This document shows positions 59,079 to 64,000 of a DNA stretch of 64,000 nucleotides, one piece after another; the stretch's first letter is position 1; the number at the start of each line of letters is the position of its first letter. Source of the stretch: Pseudomonas sp. F(2018). GTDB lineage: Bacteria; Pseudomonadota; Gammaproteobacteria; Pseudomonadales; Pseudomonadaceae. The stretch covers positions 124,001 through 188,000 of the forward strand of contig NZ_SCOM01000002.1 of assembly GCF_005508865.1 (NCBI RefSeq), in the 5' to 3' direction. The notes beneath the pieces were generated by a model. That model had not been told where the DNA came from. It saw only the letters and a program-made list of their open reading frames with translations, and did no database searches. Made by a program: the position numbers and the translations under genes.

Positions 59079-61226
59079 ATGCTCAGCTCCGAACTCAAGT
59101 CCCAGATCCAGGGCGCCTACAGCCGTTTTCTCGAAGCCAAGGGGCTCAAGGCCCGCTATGGCCAGCGCCTGATGATCGCCGAAGTGGCCAAGGTGCTGGG
59201 GGCGATCAAGCACAACGAAGAAGGCCAGCGCGATGGCGAGCCCGCCGTGGTGGCGGTGGAGGCGGGGACCGGTACCGGCAAGACGGTCGCCTACAGCCTG
59301 GCCGCCATTCCCACCGCCAAGGCCGCCGGCAAGCGCCTGGTGATCGCCACCGCCACGGTCGCGCTGCAGGAGCAGATCGTGCACAAGGACCTGCCGGACC
59401 TGATGCGCAACGCCGGCCTGCAGTTCAGCTTCGCCCTGGCCAAGGGCCGCGGTCGCTACCTGTGCCTGTCCAAGCTGGACATGCTGCTGCAAGAGGGCCA
59501 GGCGCAGAGCGCCACGGCGCAAATGTTCGAGGAAGAAGGCTTCCGCATCGACGTCGACGAGAACAGCCAGAAGCTCTACAGCAAGATGATCGAGAAGCTC
59601 GCCGGCAACCGCTGGGACGGCGACCGTGACAGCTGGCCGGAGGAACTGGAAGACCAGGTCTGGGGCACCCTGACCACCGACCACAGCCAGTGCACCAATC
59701 GGCACTGTCCGAACTTCCAGCAATGCGCCTTCTATAAAGCGCGCGAGGGCATGACCAAGGTCGACGTGATCGTCACCAACCACGATATGGTCCTGGCCGA
59801 CCTGGCCCTGGGCGGCGGCGCCGTGCTGCCGGACCCGCGCGAGACGCTCTACGTATTCGACGAAGGCCACCACCTGCCGGACAAGGCCATCGGCCACTTC
59901 GCCCACTTCACCCGCCTGCGCAGCACCGCCGACTGGCTCGGCCAGGTGGAGAAGAACCTGACCAAGCTGCTGGCCCAGCATCCGCTGCCGGGCGACCTCG
60001 GCCGCCTGATCGAGCAGGTGCCGGAGCAGGCCAAAGAGCTCAGGACCCAGCAGCAATTCATGTTCAGCGCCTGCGAGCAGCTGGCCGACTTTCGTGCCGG
60101 CGAAGATATGGAGGGCCGCGAGCGCCCACGCCACCGCTTCGAGGGTGGTCTGGTGCCGGAGCACCTGCGCGAGCTGGGCATCGAACTGAAGAAGGGCTTC
60201 GCCAAGCTCACCGACGTGTTCACCCGCCTCACCGAACTGCTCAAGCAGGCCATGGACGACGAGGGCACCAGCCTGGGCCTCGCCAGTCACCAGGCCGAGG
60301 AGTGGTACCCGTTGTTCGGCAGCCTGCTGGCTCGCGCCCAGGGCAACTGGGAGCTTTGGACCGCCTTCACCGTCGAGGATCCGGAAGACAGCCCGCCAAT
60401 GGCGCGCTGGCTGACCCTGGCCGACAGCGGCGCGGCCTTCGATATCGAGGTCAATGCCAGCCCGATCCTGGCGGCCGAGACCCTGCGGCGCAACCTGTGG
60501 AATGTCGCCTATGGCGCCCTGGTGACTTCGGCCACCCTGACCGCGCTGGGCACCTTCGATCGCTTCCGCATGCGTTCCGGCCTGCCCAAGGCGGCGGTTA
60601 CTGCCGTGGTGCCCAGTCCGTTCCACCATGCCGATGCCGGCGTACTGCGGGTGCCGGACCTCAAGGCCGACCCGCGTGATGCCGCCGCCCACACCGCCGC
60701 CATCATTCGCGACCTGCCGGCACTGGTGAAGGGCGCGCGTGGCACCCTGGTGCTGTACTCCTCGCGCAAGCAGATGCAGGACGTGTTCGACGGACTCGAC
60801 CGTGACTGGCGCAAACGCGTGCTGATCCAGGGCAACCTGTCCAAGCAGGAGACCCTGAACAAGCACAAGGCGCGGGTCGACGACGGCGAGGAGAGCGTGC
60901 TGTTCGGCCTGGCCAGCTTCGCCGAGGGCGTCGACCTGCCGGGTGCCTATTGTGAGCACGTGGTGATCGCCAAGATTCCCTTCGCCGTGCCGGACGACCC
61001 GGTAGAGGCGGCGCTGGCCGAGTGGATCGAGGCGCGTGGCGGCAATCCGTTCATGGAGATCGCCGTGCCCGACGCGTCCCTGCGCCTGATCCAGGCCTGC
61101 GGTCGCCTGCTGCGCACCGAGGCCGACCGCGGCACCATCACCCTGCTGGACCGCCGCGTAGTGACCCAGCGTTATGGCAAGGCGATTCTCAACGCCTTGC
61201 CGCCGTTCCGCCGCGAGATCGCCTGA
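59079..61226 (+). CDS. dinG: ATP-dependent DNA helicase DinG
   Basis: 715 residues. Walker A VEAGTGTGKTVAYSLAA (about 65-81), a four-Cys iron-sulfur cluster (CTNRHCPNFQQC with the Cys in RYLCLSK, about 129-216), DEGHHLPD (Walker B, about 265-272), and the C-terminal motifs SATLTALGTF, SFAEGVDLPG and QACGRLLRTEADRG (motif VI). 5'-3' helicase that opens R-loops, D-loops and forks; often SOS-regulated, but I see no obvious LexA box in the ~80 bp before its ATG. Confidence 0.95.
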   Translation: MLSSELKSQIQGAYSRFLEAKGLKARYGQRLMIAEVAKVLGAIKHNEEGQRDGEPAVVAVEAGTGTGKTVAYSLAAIPTAKAAGKRLVIATATVALQEQIVHKDLPDLMRNAGLQFSFALAKGRGRYLCLSKLDMLLQEGQAQSATAQMFEEEGFRIDVDENSQKLYSKMIEKLAGNRWDGDRDSWPEELEDQVWGTLTTDHSQCTNRHCPNFQQCAFYKAREGMTKVDVIVTNHDMVLADLALGGGAVLPDPRETLYVFDEGHHLPDKAIGHFAHFTRLRSTADWLGQVEKNLTKLLAQHPLPGDLGRLIEQVPEQAKELRTQQQFMFSACEQLADFRAGEDMEGRERPRHRFEGGLVPEHLRELGIELKKGFAKLTDVFTRLTELLKQAMDDEGTSLGLASHQAEEWYPLFGSLLARAQGNWELWTAFTVEDPEDSPPMARWLTLADSGAAFDIEVNASPILAAETLRRNLWNVAYGALVTSATLTALGTFDRFRMRSGLPKAAVTAVVPSPFHHADAGVLRVPDLKADPRDAAAHTAAIIRDLPALVKGARGTLVLYSSRKQMQDVFDGLDRDWRKRVLIQGNLSKQETLNKHKARVDDGEESVLFGLASFAEGVDLPGAYCEHVVIAKIPFAVPDDPVEAALAEWIEARGGNPFMEIAVPDASLRLIQACGRLLRTEADRGTITLLDRRVVTQRYGKAILNALPPFRREIA

Positions 61227-61254
61227 CCTCATTTATCTGCCAGGGAGTTGGCCC

Positions 61255-62079
61255 ATGCGCACCATCCTGATCACCGGCTGTTCCACCGGCATTGGCCACG
61301 CCACGGCGCTGGCCTGCCGCGCCGCCGGCTGGCGCGTGTTCGCCTCGGCACGCAAGGTCGAAGACGTCGCCCGTCTGCAGGCCGAAGGCTTCGAGGCGGT
61401 GCGCCTGGACCTGGACGACTCCGCCAGCATCGCCGAGGCCCTGGCCTGGGTGCTCGAACAGAGCGGCGGTGGCCTGGATGCACTGTTCAACAACGCTGGC
61501 TACGGCCAGCCCGGCGCTATCGAGGACCTGCCGCGGGTGGCCTGGCGCGAGCAGTTCGAGAGCAACCTGTTCGGCCCCATCGAACTGACCGCCGCGGTGC
61601 TGCCGGTCATGCGCCGCCAGGGTCACGGCCGCATCCTGTTCAACAGCTCGGTGCTCGGCTATGCCGCGCTGCCGCTGCGCGGCGCCTACAACGCCTCCAA
61701 GTTCGCCATGGAAGGGCTGGTCGACACCCTGCGCCTGGAGCTGGCCGGCAGCGGCATCGAGGCGGTGCTGATCGAGCCGGGGCCGATCATCGCGCGCTTC
61801 CGCGCCAACAGCCTGCTGGCCCTGCGCAAGCACGTGGACACCAGCCGTGGCGCGCATGCCGCCAGCTATGCGCTGATGGAGGAGCGCCTGGCCAAGGAGG
61901 GCGCCGCGGTGAAGTACACCCTGCCGGCGGAGGCCGTGGCCGAGGCCGTGCTGCAGGCGCTGGACAGCCGCGTGCCGCGCACCCGCTACCCGGTGACGGT
62001 GCCGGCCAAGCTGTTCCGCGTGCTCAATCGCCTGCTGCCGGATCGGCTGCTTGACCGGATAAAAGGCGGTACCGTCTGA
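61255..62079 (+). CDS. Short-chain dehydrogenase/reductase
   Basis: 274 residues. ILITGCSTGIGHATALACRA (4-23) is the TGxxxGxG NAD(P) motif; NNAGYGQPG (about 79-87), and SSVLGYAALPLRGAYNASKF gives the YxxxK catalytic pair (Y142, K146 by count). Retinol/steroid-dehydrogenase-like (SDR) oxidoreductase, substrate unknown. ATG 61255, 28 nt after dinG. Confidence 0.88.
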   Translation: MRTILITGCSTGIGHATALACRAAGWRVFASARKVEDVARLQAEGFEAVRLDLDDSASIAEALAWVLEQSGGGLDALFNNAGYGQPGAIEDLPRVAWREQFESNLFGPIELTAAVLPVMRRQGHGRILFNSSVLGYAALPLRGAYNASKFAMEGLVDTLRLELAGSGIEAVLIEPGPIIARFRANSLLALRKHVDTSRGAHAASYALMEERLAKEGAAVKYTLPAEAVAEAVLQALDSRVPRTRYPVTVPAKLFRVLNRLLPDRLLDRIKGGTV

Positions 62080-62163
62080 TGCTGGCGTGAGCTGGCGCAA
62101 GTCGGTGCGGATGGCGGCCTGCTAGGCTACCGTCATCGCTCATGGATGAACCGAGGGGCAAGG

Positions 62164-63195
62164 ATGAACCTGCACGATCTGGCCGCACGTACGGCCCTGG
62201 TACTGGAAACCAACAACCTGCGCGGTGGCGCCGACCTGGCCAAGGTGGCCGGCAGTCTCGGCCGCCTGTTCGAGCACCTCAAGGGCCAGAGCCTGCCGCT
62301 GGACCGCCTGGCTCAGGTGGTGGTGACCCACGACGGCCTGCCGGCGCAAACCTGCGCCGAGCTGGTTCGCAGCTCCGGCCTGGCCTTGGAGTTCGTGCTG
62401 ATCGATGCCAGCACCGGCTACTACTCGGCGAAGAATCTCGGTTTCGCCGCCACCGACGCAACGCGCTGCGATCATGTGGTGTTCGCCGATGCCGACTGCA
62501 TCCCTGCCGCCGACTGGCTGGAGCAACTGCTCCTGCCGCTGTGCGGCGAGCAGCCGCCGGCCGTGGTGGCCGGGCGCACCAGCTACAGCACCAGCCTGGC
62601 CGGCACGGCGCTGACCACCATCGACTTCATGTATTTCCCCAGCCCTTTGCAGGCCGGGGCTACCCGTAACTTCTACGCCAACAATGTGGTGTTCCGCCGC
62701 GATGTATTCGCCGAGCATGCCTATCAGGCGCTGGACGGCGTATACCGCGCCCATTGCCAGGTGCTCGGCCTCAATCTGCAGGCTGCCGGCGTCGCACTGC
62801 ATTACGCCGCCGCCGCGCATACCGAGCACCGCCTGCCGGACAGCCGTGGCGAAGCGCTCAAGTTGCGCTGGATGCGTGGCCAGGACTCGGTCGGCCTGAC
62901 GCCCTATCTGCTACGCGCTTATTTGCCGGCCCGCCTGCAGTGGCTCGCCCGCAGCGGCCCGCTGGCGCCGCTGGCAATCCTCTTTGCGCGTCTGGGCTTC
63001 AGCCTGCGTGCGCTCAACCAACAGGACCTGCCGCCCGTGCGCGGCCTGCGCCGGCTCGGCGCCATGGGCCTGATAGTGGCGTTCTCCGCCGTCGACATGT
63101 GCGGCGCCCTGGCCCGTGGCCTCGGCATCAATACCCTGGGCCGCCGCGATGCCGATGCCCAGGCCCTGTCCTACCACAAACCCGCCACCCACTGA
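62164..63195 (+). CDS. Glycosyltransferase family 2-like protein
   Basis: 343 residues. GT-A fold landmarks: VLIDASTGYYSAKNLGF (about 79-95), DHVVFADADCIPAADWLEQL (about 105-124, the DxD-like motif) and FYANNVVFRRDVFAEHAY. C-terminal part has one or two hydrophobic helices (about 265-280 and 305-325), so it may sit on the membrane. Adds a sugar to an unknown acceptor. ATG 62164, with GAGGGGCAAGG, preferred over ATG 62146. Confidence 0.82.
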   Translation: MNLHDLAARTALVLETNNLRGGADLAKVAGSLGRLFEHLKGQSLPLDRLAQVVVTHDGLPAQTCAELVRSSGLALEFVLIDASTGYYSAKNLGFAATDATRCDHVVFADADCIPAADWLEQLLLPLCGEQPPAVVAGRTSYSTSLAGTALTTIDFMYFPSPLQAGATRNFYANNVVFRRDVFAEHAYQALDGVYRAHCQVLGLNLQAAGVALHYAAAAHTEHRLPDSRGEALKLRWMRGQDSVGLTPYLLRAYLPARLQWLARSGPLAPLAILFARLGFSLRALNQQDLPPVRGLRRLGAMGLIVAFSAVDMCGALARGLGINTLGRRDADAQALSYHKPATH

Positions 63196-63204
63196 GGAAC
63201 GACC

Positions 63205-64000
63205 ATGGAAGTGTCGAAGTTTCTATCGCGCAGCGCCCTGCCACTGGCCCTGGGGCTGCTCTCCAGCCTGGCCCAGGCCGAGCAGTTCAGTGGCCGCGGC
63301 GTGCACAGCTTCGCCAGCGCCAGCGGTTGCCCGCTGGCACCGCTGACCAGTTGCAACCGCATTGCCCTGGACGACGAGCACGGTCGTGTCGAGCTGGACC
63401 AGGCGGCCAAAACCATCCTGTTCGGCAACGGCCATGAGTACGCCGATGAAGCGGTGATCGGCGACGTGCTGCTGCACGGCCAGGCCAAGGCGGCCGATGG
63501 CCGCATGGTGCCGGTCAGCCTGCACCTACTGGTCAGCAAGGAAGGCCAAAAGTGGAGCAGCAGCGTGCATGCTCACGCGCCGGTGCCGGGTGATCTCGGC
63601 GACGTGCGCCTGGACGCCTACCGCATCGAGGCCGAGGTCGATGGCAAGCGCCAGGTCCTGCTGACCCACGAGCAGGCGCTGCAGACCCTGGCGTCGCCTT
63701 CCACCGCCGCCAGGCTGGCCAAGCAGTTCGTCCAGGTGCGCGACAACCGGGTCGAGGCGGCCAAGGCCGAGTACGCCGACATCACCATCGCCCTCGGTCT
63801 GGAAAAGGCCGCGCTGCCGGCGGTACGCGCCAGCCTGCATGTGCCGGGCGGCCATGGCGACCTGGCCAAGACGCTGCAGGGCGGCAGCTGGACCCTGGAA
63901 CTGCAGGCCCTGCGCAGCCGCCTGCCGCTGTCGGTGATCCAGCGTGACCTGTTCCTGTTCGGCATGGAGAACGTCGAGCTGCTGCAACCCCTGAGCAGCG
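63205..64000 (+). CDS. Exported hypothetical protein (3' end outside window)
   Basis: 265 codons, still open at the window end. Signal peptide MEVSKFLSRSALPLALGLLS then SLAQA, cut before EQFSGRGVH. The mature part has beta-rich segments (FASASGCPLAPLTSCNRIAL) and pairs of Asp/Glu; no family recognised. It starts 9 nt after the glycosyltransferase stop and so may share its operon. ATG 63205 with GAGGAAC upstream. Confidence 0.75.
   Translation, partial: MEVSKFLSRSALPLALGLLSSLAQAEQFSGRGVHSFASASGCPLAPLTSCNRIALDDEHGRVELDQAAKTILFGNGHEYADEAVIGDVLLHGQAKAADGRMVPVSLHLLVSKEGQKWSSSVHAHAPVPGDLGDVRLDAYRIEAEVDGKRQVLLTHEQALQTLASPSTAARLAKQFVQVRDNRVEAAKAEYADITIALGLEKAALPAVRASLHVPGGHGDLAKTLQGGSWTLELQALRSRLPLSVIQRDLFLFGMENVELLQPLSS

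Noticed and set aside
59046..61232. 728-codon open frame on the minus strand opposite dinG
   Set aside because: It is the shadow of dinG; the high GC leaves few stops in this antisense frame. Its translation is Gly/Gln/Leu/His-rich low complexity without family motifs, while dinG has all helicase motifs.
1..64000. CRISPR arrays, insertion sequences, rRNA
   Set aside because: Looked for regularly spaced direct repeats, transposase motifs and rRNA words; none found. The repeats present are short palindromes, not arrays.

Overview
The window is a high-GC Pseudomonas chromosome segment. The cobalamin genes are the Pseudomonas aerobic (late cobalt insertion) type: cobN, a ChlI/ChlD-type chelatase, cobF, cobM, cobE, cobO, bluB. 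QuiP, DinG, CbtA/CbtB and a PL7 lyase close in sequence to the P. aeruginosa enzyme point the same way.

1-11.3 kb: right part of a Mu-like prophage, or a Mu-type tailocin (the left part lies outside the window). The tail genes run in Mu order: sheath C-terminus, tube, tail assembly chaperone with a -1 frameshift, tape measure, gp43, gpP (gp44), gp45, gp46, gp47, gp48, tail fibre. After the fibre comes a module visibly richer in A+T: a 63-aa protein, two SGNH hydrolases and a membrane-anchored protein. A small membrane protein gene sits on the opposite strand inside the tail operon.

11.3-13.9 kb: an A+T-rich foreign module on the minus strand, a HEPN-domain protein and a DUF262 (GmrSD N-terminal type) protein. 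The latter is cut by one in-frame TGA. Palindromic intergenic repeats lie on both sides.

13.9-26.0 kb: first cobalamin region. On the minus strand are cobF and a ChlI/ChlD chelatase gene with a dnaX-type slippery heptamer, then (beyond aroF) cobN and cobW. A DAHP synthase gene sits between the chelatase genes on the plus strand and is preceded by two aromatic-rich leader peptides and a terminator. From 23.26 to 23.71 kb two cobalamin riboswitches diverge from back-to-back promoters whose -35 boxes share one 18-bp palindrome. They serve cobW-cobN leftward and cbtB-cbtA-cobE-cobM rightward.

26-30.5 kb: housekeeping genes (Tag-like glycosylase, sirtuin, two NlpC/P60 lipoproteins, O-methyltransferase, HNH protein, 20-cysteine copper-binding bundle). 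30.5-39.8 kb: a promoter and third cobalamin riboswitch, then a tightly overlapped operon cobO-cobB-bluB-cobD-cobC-cobQ-cobP-cobT-phosphatase-cobV for the late steps and the nucleotide loop. Genes for the earlier ring steps (cobG, H, I, J, K, L) are not in the window.

40-50.5 kb: MarR regulator with an MFS transporter and a 40-aa membrane protein, periplasmic glutathione peroxidase, FadL porin, PL7 alginate lyase, a secreted beta-helix protein, and a three-gene set (PF10118 hydrolase, DUF2156 acyltransferase, fatty acid desaturase) that looks like lipid modification. 50.5-64 kb: quiP, SEC-C proteins, lipoproteins, two tandem OmpA-type lipoproteins (the second with its ribosome binding site inside a 16-bp hairpin), CopD, dinG, a short-chain dehydrogenase, a glycosyltransferase and an exported protein running off the end. 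I saw no tRNA, rRNA, CRISPR array or insertion sequence.
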